Positions 7,761-16,872 are shown, counted from the stretch's first letter. The stretch: DNA of 35,751 nt from Alphaproteobacteria bacterium (GCA_018399685.1 JAGYOK010000020.1:1-35751), one strand, 5' to 3'. Numbers and translations are program-made. The notes: generated by a model from the sequence alone, not told the origin.

Positions 7761-7797
7761 CAAAAAGCCTTACTTGCATAAATGTAAATAAGGCTTG
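7761..7797 (-). terminator. Rho-independent terminator of the HTH/coiled-coil gene
   Basis: On the minus strand AAGCCTTA begins a near-perfect 15-bp stem (7766-7797) with one mismatch, one G-U and a very short loop. A TTTTT run follows. It lies about 43 nt past the stop codon of the gene ending at 7840 and points the right way. Confidence 0.8.
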
Positions 7798-7839
7798 ATA
7801 TAATAAAATTGTAATATGAAAAAATTCTGTAGCAAAGAA

Positions 7840-8481
7840 CTAGCCTTTTGCCTTCTTCCAGAACCTGAAAACTGAAGTAGAGTCTTCGGTGACATTCTCA
7901 TTTTGTGCTTTCAGTTTCTGCATCTGGGCTTCCAGATCTTTTCCCTTCTGAGGTACAGGGCGCTGTGCCACTCCCGGACGTGCTGCGCCAGTGCTGCTTG
8001 CCTGCGCATTTTGCACCCGCGCATTTTGCATACGTCTTTGGCGTGCACGCTCTTCCCGTTCTTTTATCTGCGTTCTAAGCTCCTCAGCCTGACGCTGCGA
8101 ATACTGGCTTGTAATCAGCATCTGCGAGGCTTGCTTTTCCCATTTATTGCGCTGTTCGCGTAAATCATCAATTTGATCTTGTGCAGTAGAGAGCTGTTGT
8201 TCAAGCATTTTGATCTGCATTGCCATGCGCTCTTTTTCCAGGATAGTCTCTACATCCGGTGCTTTGCTCTGAACGACGGGCTCTTTCTTGGCGGCAACAG
8301 GAGCTGGTTGAGGCGCTGTTTGAACGATACCAAAAACACGCTCAAGCTCTGATACGTCTATAATCCTTCGCTTATTGCTGTCCAATTCGTACGAAATTTT
8401 TCCACTATTCATGGCGCGCTGAATTGTTGATTTTGACTTCCCTGTAAGAACGGCTGCTCTTTGTGCCCCCACCTTTGCCAT
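7840..8481 (-). CDS. Helix-turn-helix plus coiled-coil protein
   Basis: A 213-aa soluble protein. Residues 1-50 look like a MerR/excisionase-type winged helix-turn-helix: KVGAQRAAVLTGKSKSTIQR (helix-turn-helix) followed by a short wing and IIDVSELERVFG. A Pro/Ala linker (about 52-75) leads to a long charged coiled coil (about 78-145), an Arg/Gln-rich region, an Ala/Pro linker and a conserved-looking tail ending FRFWKKAKG. The layout recalls plasmid- or phage-associated DNA-binding proteins in which the HTH binds DNA and the coiled coil oligomerises. No neighbouring mobile genes support that. Function unknown; sequence-specific DNA binding is an inference. It has its own terminator downstream. 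Confidence 0.72.
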   Translation of the reverse strand: MAKVGAQRAAVLTGKSKSTIQRAMNSGKISYELDSNKRRIIDVSELERVFGIVQTAPQPAPVAAKKEPVVQSKAPDVETILEKERMAMQIKMLEQQLSTAQDQIDDLREQRNKWEKQASQMLITSQYSQRQAEELRTQIKEREERARQRRMQNARVQNAQASSTGAARPGVAQRPVPQKGKDLEAQMQKLKAQNENVTEDSTSVFRFWKKAKG

Positions 8482-8683
8482 GCTTTTCCTCGCCTCGTAT
8501 CTTTTTATTAGTGCCTATATGCTATGCTTCAAGAGTTATCATGGTGAGAAAGGGAAGTTCAAGTTCGATCATAAAGTTTAGTGTATCTATCCACAATTGG
8601 GATCAACATGCTGATTAGTAAAGGGATTTTAACTTACGATAGTATATGTATCGAAACGCTGTGGATAAGAATCGCTAAAACAC

Positions 8684-8707
8684 ATATCGCGCCATTAAGC
8701 GCGATAT
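8684..8707 (-). terminator. Hairpin downstream of the SapC-family gene
   Basis: ATATCGCGC (8684-8692) and GCGCGATAT (8699-8707) form a perfect 9-bp stem with a 6-nt loop. It lies about 28 nt beyond the stop of the SapC-family gene. On the minus strand the trailing sequence is only moderately U-rich (GTGTTTT), so it is a probable, weaker terminator. Confidence 0.5.
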
Positions 8708-8734
8708 ATAAAAACCTTAAATATGACGGAAATG

Positions 8735-9550
8735 CTAGGCCGCTTCTTTTGTAAGCCGTGTATTCATCAGATGTGACAAACGACCCCACTGTGAACCGGA
8801 AAACAGATGTGCATATAGAATTGGTAACCACCCTTTTTTGCGCCAGTCCAAAAAGACCGAATCATCCAACTCTTCCAGTTTCTTCTCATCTATGATTCGG
8901 AATCCAGAGAAATTAATCCGGCGATTTCCTTCAACATTTATTTGTGCTTCCCGCTCAATCAATAAACCGCTGCCTGCCAATTCTGCTGCGAAAGCCAGAG
9001 TTTGCTGCGCTGCTGCGTGATATGATTTGCAAAATTCCAGAGCGTCGTTTGCCAGTTGCGTTGGAGCTCCCTCGGCATCAAAGAAAGGACGTTCCTTACT
9101 ATTTTCAATGACTTCAGGCTGGTTGTCCACACACAAGGTGAGCTGGTCGCTGTTGGGAATTTCCGAAAAAATGAAAGGGTAACGGCGGACATAAGCGGGA
9201 ATATATGTATTTTCCAGCCAGGCACCATTTTCATCCACAAACAGGTTTTCATTATCGCGAAGCCCTAATATAGCAACAGGAGTTCCTGTTTCATCAGGAC
9301 TAAAAGCGATCGGATAATAGTGGCAGACCTGCGGTATCTCAACCATGTTAACAGGAACCGCATTAACGTTATTGGCAAATTTGAAACCAAAGCCTTTTTT
9401 CAACGACAAATCACCATGTTTTTTTGCATCAAGCGGCATCGGGCTTTTGTAGAAAAGCGGCATAGGCGGATTTTTTCCATTTGCAGAAGATTCCTGAGTC
9501 TCTTCTTTGTTGCCGTTTTCGTCTTTATTTTCTTTTTTGTTTTCGAACAT
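8735..9550 (-). CDS. SapC family protein
   Basis: A 271-aa protein. After a very hydrophilic, probably disordered N-terminus (Lys/Glu/Asn-rich, residues 1-28), the core matches the SapC family. Its marks are YYPIAFSPDETGTPVAILGL, then RDNENLFVDENGAW and YIPAYVRRYPFIFSE, with a later helical half and a C-terminal SGSQWGRL segment. SapC-family proteins were named from an S-layer gene cluster in Campylobacter, and their biochemical role remains uncertain. No signal peptide is visible and no S-layer gene is adjacent. The start ATG follows AAGGA with a longish spacing. It is divergent from ugd with a 279-nt gap, in which I see only a short GGGAA/TTCCC hairpin (9669-9682) and a candidate ugd promoter. 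Confidence 0.88.
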   Translation of the reverse strand: MFENKKENKDENGNKEETQESSANGKNPPMPLFYKSPMPLDAKKHGDLSLKKGFGFKFANNVNAVPVNMVEIPQVCHYYPIAFSPDETGTPVAILGLRDNENLFVDENGAWLENTYIPAYVRRYPFIFSEIPNSDQLTLCVDNQPEVIENSKERPFFDAEGAPTQLANDALEFCKSYHAAAQQTLAFAAELAGSGLLIEREAQINVEGNRRINFSGFRIIDEKKLEELDDSVFLDWRKKGWLPILYAHLFSGSQWGRLSHLMNTRLTKEAA

Positions 9551-9770
9551 GAGAAATCTGGATCCTTAAACTTGAATTTGCACAAAACGTCTATTAATTA
9601 TCGTGAGTATAACCAAAAAAAGCAAGCTGTTCCATAACCTTTTGTGTAATCCGGCTATGTAAGTCAGGGGGAAGCCTTTCCCATGAACCTAATATAGTGA
9701 TAGCGCATAAAAACAATCTTTATGAAACCTGCACTTACTTACTTTCATTGTTGTAAAAAATCGGATAGCT

Positions 9771-9799
9771 TTGCCAAAGTTTTTCAGTATTTTTAGTAT
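9771..9799 (+). promoter_or_regulatory. Candidate promoter for ugd
   Basis: TTGCCA (9771-9776, 5 of 6 matches to the -35 consensus) is followed by a 17-nt spacer and TAGTAT (9794-9799, 4 of 6 to the -10). It lies 30 nt before the ugd ATG, which has a good AAAGGGA ribosome-binding site. Confidence 0.45.
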
Positions 9800-9829
9800 A
9801 ACGTAAGAATAAAATAAAAGGGAAAATAC

Positions 9830-11158
9830 ATGCGTATTGGAATGGTCGGAACGGGTTATGTTGGCTTGGTATCGGGGACATGCTTTGCTGAATTCGGACA
9901 TACTGTTATTTGTGTTGATAAAGACGAAAGCAAGATTAAACGCCTGAAAAATGGTGAAGTGCCGATTTTCGAACCCGGTCTGGAAGGCTTGCTCAAGCGT
10001 CAGATAGAAGGCGGTCGCATCGAATTTACAAGTAATATCGCCGAAGCGGTCAAGGGGTGTGATGCGGTATTTATTGCTGTTGGAACGCCATCGCGTAAAT
10101 ACAGCCGTGACGCAGATTTATCCTATGTTTATGGCGCAGCACGAGAGATTGCCCAAAACATGGAAGGCTATACAGTAGTGGTTAATAAATCCACCGTTCC
10201 TGTGGGAACCGGCAGCGAAGTAGAGCGCATTATCCGCGAAGAAAATCCTGAAGCGCAGTTCGATGTTGCTTCAAATCCTGAGTTTTTGCGCGAAGGCGCT
10301 GCGATAGATGACTTTATGCGCCCTGATAGGGTCGTCGTGGGAACATCTTCTGATAAAGCACGCGAGATTATGCGAGAGGTTTATCGCCCCTTATACCTTA
10401 ACGAAACACCGATTTTATTTACAAAGCGCGAGACAGCGGAGGTTATCAAATACGCAGCAAACGCATTTCTGGCTACGAAGATCAGCTTTATTAACGAAAT
10501 CGCCGATCTGTGCGAGCAGGTGGGAGCAGACGTCCAGCATGTAGCCAAAGGTATTGGCCTTGATGGTCGTGTTGGCGCCAAGTTTTTGCACGCAGGGCCG
10601 GGCTATGGCGGCTCATGTTTTCCAAAAGATACGCTTGCTTTAACGCGAGCTGGTCAGAAATACAACGCTCCGCAGCGCATTGTAGAAACTGTTGTTTCGG
10701 TAAATGAAGACAGAAAAGCACGTATGGCAGATAAAATTATAGAATTTGCCGGAGGCGATATAAGAGGCAAAAAAATCGGCGTGCTGGGCGTTGCCTTTAA
10801 ACCAAACACAGATGATATGCGCGATGCGCCATCACTGACCATTATCCCGACGCTTCAACAGGCCGGAGCAAGCATAGCTGCCTACGACCCGGAAGCTATG
10901 GGAGAGGCAGGATCACTGCTTGATGATGTGATCTGGTGTAAAGACCCTTACGAAGTTGCAAAAGACGCAGATATATTGACGATTATCACAGAATGGAATG
11001 AATTCCGTGCTCTGGATTTATCCCGCCTTTCAAAGAGCATGAAAGGAAATTTATTAGTTGATCTGCGCAATATATATTCAATACAGGAAATGCAAGGCAA
11101 AGGCTTTGATTACGTTTCTGTTGGTCGCGCGCGTGTTCTGCCCGATAGAACAAATTGA
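9830..11158 (+). CDS. ugd: UDP-glucose 6-dehydrogenase
   Basis: A 442-aa NAD-dependent enzyme that oxidises UDP-glucose to UDP-glucuronate in two steps, a precursor for surface polysaccharides. It begins with the Rossmann motif GTGYVGLV and contains VNKSTVPVGTG, NPEFLREGAA and the catalytic cysteine C263 in GPGYGGSCFPKD. The C-terminal NAD/UDP domain carries GVAFKPNTDDMRDAPS. Length is typical. ATG start with a clear AAAGGGA ribosome-binding site. The short gap to cysQ (33 nt) suggests co-transcription. The O-antigen ligase-type gene 2 kb downstream supports a role in envelope glycans, although it lies on the opposite strand. Confidence 0.97.
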   Translation: MRIGMVGTGYVGLVSGTCFAEFGHTVICVDKDESKIKRLKNGEVPIFEPGLEGLLKRQIEGGRIEFTSNIAEAVKGCDAVFIAVGTPSRKYSRDADLSYVYGAAREIAQNMEGYTVVVNKSTVPVGTGSEVERIIREENPEAQFDVASNPEFLREGAAIDDFMRPDRVVVGTSSDKAREIMREVYRPLYLNETPILFTKRETAEVIKYAANAFLATKISFINEIADLCEQVGADVQHVAKGIGLDGRVGAKFLHAGPGYGGSCFPKDTLALTRAGQKYNAPQRIVETVVSVNEDRKARMADKIIEFAGGDIRGKKIGVLGVAFKPNTDDMRDAPSLTIIPTLQQAGASIAAYDPEAMGEAGSLLDDVIWCKDPYEVAKDADILTIITEWNEFRALDLSRLSKSMKGNLLVDLRNIYSIQEMQGKGFDYVSVGRARVLPDRTN

Positions 11159-11191
11159 CTTTTGTTGCAGGCTGCCCCATATAAAATAGGT

Positions 11192-12046
11192 ATGTCTGAA
11201 AAATTACTTAAACATCGCGCAGCATTGACCAATATTGTCCGGCGAATATCGGTTCAAGCCGGTAACGTTATCCTTGAATACTATGACGGGTTCAAGGAAA
11301 TGGGCGCAGTAAGCAAGAAAGACGGATCACCCGTTACGCAAGCCGACAAAGAAGCAGAGAAATATATTACAAGGCAATTAAACGAGATTGCCCCAGAAGT
11401 TCCGGTTATCGGGGAGGAAGCCTATTCCAGCGGCTATAGGCCTGATGTGTCATCACAAGAATATTTTTGGCTTGTAGATCCCTTGGATGGGACGCGTTCT
11501 TTCCTTAGGGGAGAAGACAGCTTTACAACAAACATTGCCCTTATCCATAATGGCCAGCCGGTTTTAGGCGTTATATACGCGCCGCAAAAAGAAGAGATAT
11601 ATTACGGCTATACTGCCTTTGAAAACGAAGGCGGTAACGCCGGTCGCTTCTACGAGCACTCCAACAAGGAAAAACCAATCAAAACAAGGAAAATGCCCGC
11701 TCAGGGGATTTGTGTAATGACGAGCGGCGATTTCCCTAATGAGGAAAAACATCAGGCATTCTTGAAAAACTATAAGGTGGCGAGCATTATTCGCTGCGCC
11801 AGCTCCCTGAAAATGTGTGCTGTAGCTGGCGGAAAGGCCGATTTGTATGTTCGCTTTGGCCCTACAGGGCAGTGGGATACGGCTGCTGGTCACGCAATAT
11901 TACGAGCTGCCGGAGGTGATATCCGCGATCTTTCGGGAAAGCCGTTGATCTACGGCCAGGACATAAACAACATTATTAACCCGGAGTTTATTGCCGCGTC
12001 AGGCGAGTTCTTTTCGTGCGCGGAATTGGCTGCACAAGAAGGTTAG
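11192..12046 (+). CDS. cysQ: 3'(2'),5'-bisphosphate nucleotidase, CysQ family
   Basis: A 284-aa inositol-monophosphatase-superfamily phosphatase. Mg2+-site motifs are GEEAYS, then DPLDGT (D96, D99, with G100-T101) and WDTAAG (D229). These fit CysQ, which removes the 3'-phosphate from PAP produced in sulfate assimilation. An inositol monophosphatase activity is a less likely alternative. An in-frame TTG exists at 11162, but the ATG at 11192 is preferred: it begins a typical N-terminus (MSEKLLKHRAALTNI), and the extra ten residues show nothing conserved. It sits just after ugd, probably in the same transcript. Confidence 0.9.
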   Translation: MSEKLLKHRAALTNIVRRISVQAGNVILEYYDGFKEMGAVSKKDGSPVTQADKEAEKYITRQLNEIAPEVPVIGEEAYSSGYRPDVSSQEYFWLVDPLDGTRSFLRGEDSFTTNIALIHNGQPVLGVIYAPQKEEIYYGYTAFENEGGNAGRFYEHSNKEKPIKTRKMPAQGICVMTSGDFPNEEKHQAFLKNYKVASIIRCASSLKMCAVAGGKADLYVRFGPTGQWDTAAGHAILRAAGGDIRDLSGKPLIYGQDINNIINPEFIAASGEFFSCAELAAQEG

Positions 12047-12101
12047 CAGCGCAACTTAAAAATTCTTGTTCTTATTGAGGCAACAGATTATACTCGCGAC
12101 C

Positions 12102-12839
12102 ATGTTGATAAAATTGTACAAAAAGAATCTATTACTTGCCCTGCTTATTGTTTTTGGCATCGCAGGTTATTCCTCCATTATTGTTAACAATGCCTTTGCT
12201 CAGGATAACGTATATCCAGGTAGTGGCGATGAAGAAGAAGTTTATTATGATCCCGCTGATTATCAGCAATGGAAAGATAACTTCAAGGAAACTCCCGTTG
12301 AGAATATGGCTTTTCTTAAAAATAAAGAAGGCTGCGCCCAGAAAATGGCCTTTACGACGGTACTCATAAAAAAATTCAAAAGCGGTGATGGAATTGACGA
12401 TATTGCCAGTTCTCCGATTCTTGGTCCTTATATGAGAGAACAATACGACCAGATCCGTGAAAAGGGCGTAGCTCAAGTGCAAAAAGATATGCTCAAAGAT
12501 TACCAAGAATGCATAAAGACCGCTGATGTTGAAGAAGACGCAGGGGATGAATACGATCTTGATATGCATTATGGCGCTTGTGACAAGCTCAATACCATTT
12601 TGATGGACACAGTGGACAGCATCAAAAAACGTCAAAACCTTGATACTGTTCTCAGGCGCTATGAAAACAAGTCTCCTGATTTATCTGAAACCTCCTATGG
12701 AGAGCTGGAAGACGCTGTACCCATGCTGATTAGCAAGCTTTATCAGGATGCCAGCAACAAAGATGGGAAAAGCCAGCAAGAGATTATTGATTCTCTTTAT
12801 GAGCGTGCTTCCCAACTGGTTCTTGCCTGCACATTATAA
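12102..12839 (+). CDS. Secreted Cys-containing helical protein, unknown function
   Basis: A 245-aa protein. The ATG at 12102 is preferred over an in-frame TTG at 12066 because it starts a classical signal peptide with a cleavage site at AFA-QD. The acidic mature N-terminus (DEEEVYYDPADYQQW) is followed by helical segments with four cysteines in two widely spaced pairs (GCAQKM with QECIKT, and GACDKL with LACTL). Each pair spans about 60-85 residues and could be one disulfide-closed helical unit. No family recognised. The arrangement is loosely reminiscent of the triple CxC secreted protein at 6.9-7.7 kb but lacks CxC. It follows cysQ by 55 nt on the same strand. Confidence 0.75.
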   Translation: MLIKLYKKNLLLALLIVFGIAGYSSIIVNNAFAQDNVYPGSGDEEEVYYDPADYQQWKDNFKETPVENMAFLKNKEGCAQKMAFTTVLIKKFKSGDGIDDIASSPILGPYMREQYDQIREKGVAQVQKDMLKDYQECIKTADVEEDAGDEYDLDMHYGACDKLNTILMDTVDSIKKRQNLDTVLRRYENKSPDLSETSYGELEDAVPMLISKLYQDASNKDGKSQQEIIDSLYERASQLVLACTL

Positions 12840-13205
12840 AACGTCATAAAAGCCACGCCGTGTAATCTTTTATATATCATTCGCTAAATTTTATGATGAA
12901 ATGTGAAAGAATTGTGGCAATTCACGGAATTTCAAGATTTTTATGGCTTTCATAAAAGGTTAGATGATATATTTAACTAACGAATAAATGGCAAAAACTG
13001 CTTGGAAAAAGAAATATCAAGGGGCAATAAAGGGGATAATAAATATGTTTATAATGCGTGATCTTGAAATGTTGGTTGCTGTGGGGTGTACCGCTGCTGG
13101 TGTAGCACAAAGCGGTTATGAGCCAGCTTCTCCAACAACAGATACTAATGTCGCTCCACCTGCATCAACAATAAATCCAGGCATGTAAAAACTCTTTTGC
13201 TGGCC
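12840..13205. other. AT-rich intergenic stretch with small hairpins and one doubtful small ORF
   Basis: A 366-nt gap. It holds two weak hairpins: GAATTG/CAATTC at 12909-12923, and TTTTATG/CATAAAA at 12939-12957. The sequence ATAAAAGCC near 12846 is partly echoed on the opposite strand near the second hairpin. A doubtful small ORF (12988-13188) is listed separately. I see no tRNA or clear regulatory RNA. Confidence 0.5.
12988..13188 (+). CDS. Doubtful small ORF
   Basis: A 66-codon frame. The first ATG has no Shine-Dalgarno. The in-frame ATG at 13045 follows AAAGGGG and would give 47 residues. That product has a short hydrophobic LVAVGC stretch and a Pro/Thr/Ser-rich tail, so it could be read as a tiny lipoprotein. 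However, its n-region contains Asp and Glu, which is unusual. The tail composition looks more coding-like than random. It may be a real small gene, a decayed fragment or noise; I cannot decide. Confidence 0.25.
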   Translation: MAKTAWKKKYQGAIKGIINMFIMRDLEMLVAVGCTAAGVAQSGYEPASPTTDTNVAPPASTINPGM

Positions 13206-14495
13206 TTAGGCTTGGCGGGATGTGCTCGCGCCCATATTCGACAAAAAAGCCCCCATGCCAATTAAAAACAATAGCTCACCAAGCCACCAGCTTTGCCACA
13301 GACCATAGGTTACTGACGCAGCAAACAGTACTATTATAAACAGGACGCTCAGGCTTTTTCGCGCGGTTAAGTTTTGTATGCGGTACAGCAAACTAAGAAA
13401 AACACCTAAAACAGCAGATAAAAGAATAATACCTATTAAACCGAATTCCATCCAGATTTGAATTACGAAATTATGTGGATGCAAAAAGGTGTCTCCTTCA
13501 TTATACAATGGCTCAAACCCGAAATGGCTAACGTAGTTGGTTGCCTCAATGCCGTGTCCATAAAGCGGATTATTCATCGCATAAACCATGACAAAATTCC
13601 AAATCTCGATACGATTGCCGATATAGGCTTCTCTTATCCACATGTGAGCATCTTCGGAAGGCAAAAGATAGTTATAAAGAAAATCAGTAATAAATGGCGT
13701 AGATATGAAAGAAACAAGTAATGCCAGCCCAAGTAATATGTAACTAAAACGATGGCGCGCCGGAAAAACAAAAAACAAAAGAAGCCCCAATATAAAGGCC
13801 AGTTGTCCCGATTGACTTTGGCTTAATGCCAACATTACAACCGTTGTGATACCGGCCAAAGCGGTTAATATAAGTTTATGGCTCTCTTTCCAGTCAAGGC
13901 TTTGGATAAAGGGCAGGGCAATAAAGAAAGCAAAAACGCAGCAAATAATTCCGCGATTCATCACAGATGTATTAAAATCCAGCTTATTCGTATCATGAAA
14001 TATCCCATAGATCGCAAGATCATTAACAAGATCAAAAGCACAAAGCAGAGTGGCAACAATAAGTCCGGCAGGTAAAAGCCAGCCATATGGCTTAAAATCC
14101 TCAAACTCCAGAGCTTTGAAGCTGCTTATAAACAAGCCGCCAATCATCAAAATAGCAGTAACCTTAATAGCATCTTCAGCCGACTGCATCGGGGAAATCG
14201 ACCACAGCGTACTAAGCAGGCACAGAAGGCTGACCGCACCTGCGCAGATATAATAAAGTCTGGAAACCCGAAACAGCTCTTTCTTAAAAAATAATAACCA
14301 GCCGCTTGTCGCCAAACCAATAATAAGGGGCCAGAACGCAAGAAAGCGCGGAAAGAAAATAGATATAATCGGTGTAATAGCCAAAGCTATCATAAGGACA
14401 AGGGGAAAACTTCGCTCACGACTCACAAAACCGACCTTTCTTTTTAGCTGGTGCCACACTATACGGACTAAATGTTTAGCAGATTTTTTTATCAT
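13206..14495 (-). CDS. O-antigen ligase/polymerase-type membrane protein (Wzy/WaaL family)
   Basis: A polytopic protein of about 429 aa with ten or more hydrophobic segments. The Wzy_C signature is visible: MNNPLYGHGIEATNY, then a periplasmic loop, HPHNFVIQIWMEFGLIG, and a following membrane helix. Members either ligate undecaprenyl-linked O-antigen to lipid A-core (WaaL), polymerise repeat units (Wzy) or glycosylate proteins (PglL). Sequence alone does not separate these. The preferred start is the ATG at 14495. A TTG start at 14537 would add 14 residues, and neither has a strong ribosome-binding site. The gene stands alone on the minus strand, without other O-antigen genes apart from ugd nearby. 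Confidence 0.88.
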   Translation of the reverse strand: MIKKSAKHLVRIVWHQLKRKVGFVSRERSFPLVLMIALAITPIISIFFPRFLAFWPLIIGLATSGWLLFFKKELFRVSRLYYICAGAVSLLCLLSTLWSISPMQSAEDAIKVTAILMIGGLFISSFKALEFEDFKPYGWLLPAGLIVATLLCAFDLVNDLAIYGIFHDTNKLDFNTSVMNRGIICCVFAFFIALPFIQSLDWKESHKLILTALAGITTVVMLALSQSQSGQLAFILGLLLFFVFPARHRFSYILLGLALLVSFISTPFITDFLYNYLLPSEDAHMWIREAYIGNRIEIWNFVMVYAMNNPLYGHGIEATNYVSHFGFEPLYNEGDTFLHPHNFVIQIWMEFGLIGIILLSAVLGVFLSLLYRIQNLTARKSLSVLFIIVLFAASVTYGLWQSWWLGELLFLIGMGAFLSNMGASTSRQA

Positions 14496-14609
14496 ATGGG
14501 TAGGGGCAAAACATAAAAACTCTCTTTTTATTGGCAATTATCATCAATTTGTAATACATAGAGCGCGCGCTTTAAGAGCGTAGTTATTATTTAGGAGTTA
14601 TATCTGTAC

Positions 14610-16448
14610 ATGTCCCGAAATTTAAGAAACATCGCAATTATTGCGCACGTTGACCACGGAAAGACCACGCTTATTGATTCAATCATGAAACAAAGCGGGA
14701 CTTTTCGTGCCAATCAAAAGGTAGATGAATGTGTTATGGATTCCGGCGATCTTGAAAAAGAGCGCGGCATTACTATTCTGGCTAAACCGACTTCTATTGA
14801 CTGGAAGCAAAACGGTACACACACCCGTATTAATATCATCGACACACCCGGTCACGCAGACTTTGGCGGTGAGGTCGAGCGCGTCTTGCACATGGCCGAT
14901 GGTGTTATCCTGCTCACCGATGCGGCAGAAGGGCCAATGCCTCAGACAAAATTTGTGCTTGGCAAGGCTTTGAAGCTTGGATTGCGTCCCATGGTAATCA
15001 TAAACAAGATTGACCGTTCTGATGCGCGCCCCGAAGAGGTCGTTAATGAAGTCTTTGATTTGTTCGTTTCACTGGATGCAAGCGATGCCCAACTCGACTT
15101 TCCGATTTTGTATGCATCTGGCCGGAATGGCTGGTGTGTGCGCGATCTCAATGATGAGCGCAAAGACCTTACCCCTCTTTTAGAGCTGGTTTTAGATTAT
15201 GTCCCTGCGCCGGATGTACAAGACGATAAGCCGTTTGCCATGCTGGCAACCTTGCTGGATTCCGATCCATTCTTAGGGCGTTGCCTTACAGGGCGGGTAG
15301 TGCAGGGCAGTGCTAAAATCAACGAGGCAGTCAAAGCTATTGATCTGGACGGTAAACTTGTAGAAAATGGCCGCCTTACCAAGCTTTTAAAATTTGAAGG
15401 AACGCAGCGGGTTCCTGTAACCGAAGTCCACGCAGGAGACATTATTTGCGTTGCCGGTTTAACAAAGGCCTCTGTGGCCGATACTATCGGCTCTCCTTCT
15501 TTAACCAAACCGATTGTTTCCACGCCGATTGACCCACCGACAATGTCTGTGACCATATCGGTAAACGACTCCCCGTTTGCTGGCAAAGATGGCAATAGAG
15601 TGACCTCAACAGCTATCCGTGAAAGACTTTTGGCCGAGGCCGAAACCAATGTTGCGATTACTTTTAAAGAAAGTGATGATAAGGACTCATTTGAAATCGG
15701 TGGCAGAGGCGAGCTTCAGCTTGGTGTTTTGATCGAAACCATGCGCCGCGAAGGCTTCGAGATGACGGTATCCCGCCCTAAAGTGCTGTTCCGAAAAGGG
15801 GATAATGGCGAAAAGCTTGAGCCTGTCGAGGAAGTTTATATCGATGTTGATGAGGAATACGCCTCCAGCGTTATCGATGCAATGAACCAGCGTAAGGCAG
15901 AAATGCAGGATATGCGCAGCTCCGGTGTTGGTAAGAGCCGCATTACATTTCTTGCTCCATCGCGGGGATTGATCGGCTATCAAAGCAAGTTTTTGACCGA
16001 TACACGCGGCACAGGAATCATGAACCGCTTGTTTCACTCCTATGCGCCATTCAAAGGCGATATCGGCCAGCGCCGCAATGGGGCACTTATTTCCATTGAT
16101 ACAGGAACTGCTGTAGCATACGCTATCTTCAACTTACAGGATCGTGGCACGATGTTTATCGGGCATCAAACGCCTGTTTATGCAGGCATGATCGTCGGCG
16201 AACATAACCGCGGCAATGATCTGGAGATCAATGTTATGAAAGGCAAGAAGCTGACCAATATGCGGGCATCCGGTTCTGATGAAGCTGTTACCCTTGTTCC
16301 GCCGCGAAGAATGTCTTTGGAAGAGATGATGAGCTACATTAATGATGATGAGCTTATGGAAGTAACACCAAAATCTCTACGCCTTCGTAAAAAGTACCTT
16401 TGCCCGCATGAGCGCAAAAAAGCAATGCGTGCCGCAGCCAGCACATAA
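14610..16448 (+). CDS. typA: Ribosome-associated translational GTPase TypA/BipA
   Basis: A 612-aa translational GTPase. G1 is AHVDHGKTTL, the switch region carries ERGITI, G3 is DTPGHADFGGEV, G4 is NKIDR, and G5 lies near ASGRNGW. The EF-G-like domains II, III and V are present (for example EIGGRGELQLGVLIETMRRE). The BipA-specific C-terminal domain carries GTAVAYAIFNLQDRG, GMIVGEHNR and NDLEINVMKGKKLTN, and ends with the family's basic tail. BipA binds the 70S ribosome and is needed for growth at low temperature and under stress in studied bacteria. Length is normal. TTAGGAG lies upstream with a rather long spacing. Monocistronic in appearance. Confidence 0.98.
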   Translation: MSRNLRNIAIIAHVDHGKTTLIDSIMKQSGTFRANQKVDECVMDSGDLEKERGITILAKPTSIDWKQNGTHTRINIIDTPGHADFGGEVERVLHMADGVILLTDAAEGPMPQTKFVLGKALKLGLRPMVIINKIDRSDARPEEVVNEVFDLFVSLDASDAQLDFPILYASGRNGWCVRDLNDERKDLTPLLELVLDYVPAPDVQDDKPFAMLATLLDSDPFLGRCLTGRVVQGSAKINEAVKAIDLDGKLVENGRLTKLLKFEGTQRVPVTEVHAGDIICVAGLTKASVADTIGSPSLTKPIVSTPIDPPTMSVTISVNDSPFAGKDGNRVTSTAIRERLLAEAETNVAITFKESDDKDSFEIGGRGELQLGVLIETMRREGFEMTVSRPKVLFRKGDNGEKLEPVEEVYIDVDEEYASSVIDAMNQRKAEMQDMRSSGVGKSRITFLAPSRGLIGYQSKFLTDTRGTGIMNRLFHSYAPFKGDIGQRRNGALISIDTGTAVAYAIFNLQDRGTMFIGHQTPVYAGMIVGEHNRGNDLEINVMKGKKLTNMRASGSDEAVTLVPPRRMSLEEMMSYINDDELMEVTPKSLRLRKKYLCPHERKKAMRAAAST

Positions 16449-16533
16449 CTGTTATGTGCAAAATAATTTGCTTTTAGGAGCGTAATGGGTGTATACAAAT
16501 TTCCAGTTATGAAAAATAAGTTGGAGTCAAGGT

Positions 16534-16872
16534 ATGAATATCAGCTCTTTAATGAATGAGCAATCAGATAAAAAATTTATAGCCGCCGCTTATATTGATA
16601 TAGAAACGGCTTATATTATATTTGATAATACCAGAAAATTTTATGATCTAGCTGAATCTTATTGTAAAGAAGGAAAAATCGAGCTTCCTGGCAGCGATGT
16701 TATTTTGGAAAATAAAGCTGGAGTTACTCTGGAGCAAGTTAGAGATTTCCTTGAAAGCCTGTCTTTTGAAAGCGAAGATAAGCTTCACCAACAAGCCAAG
16801 CAGGCAGCAGTAGATAATGGATTTGTGCCTATCTATTATAGGGAAAAATCTTCCGCGCCAGCAGTGTGTTGA
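16534..16872 (+). CDS. Small hypothetical protein
   Basis: A 112-aa soluble protein with no signal peptide, membrane segment or known motif visible. It reads as mostly helical with Asp/Glu-rich faces: a first helix with AAYIDIETAYIIFDNTRKFY, a loop, then EQVRDFLESLSF and a C-terminal basic/aromatic end (VPIYYREKS). The start has a convincing GGAGTCAAGGT ribosome-binding region. Its stop is immediately adjacent to the convergent uup stop with no spacer. Function unknown. Confidence 0.7.
   Translation: MNISSLMNEQSDKKFIAAAYIDIETAYIIFDNTRKFYDLAESYCKEGKIELPGSDVILENKAGVTLEQVRDFLESLSFESEDKLHQQAKQAAVDNGFVPIYYREKSSAPAVC

Noticed and set aside
13188-13270. Lipoprotein-like leader KTLLLALGLAGCARA in the plus-strand frame one base off from an ATG
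   Set aside because: It has no in-frame start, ends after about ten more codons, and is antisense to the 3' end of the O-antigen ligase-type gene. It is probably coincidence, though a frameshifted remnant cannot be excluded.
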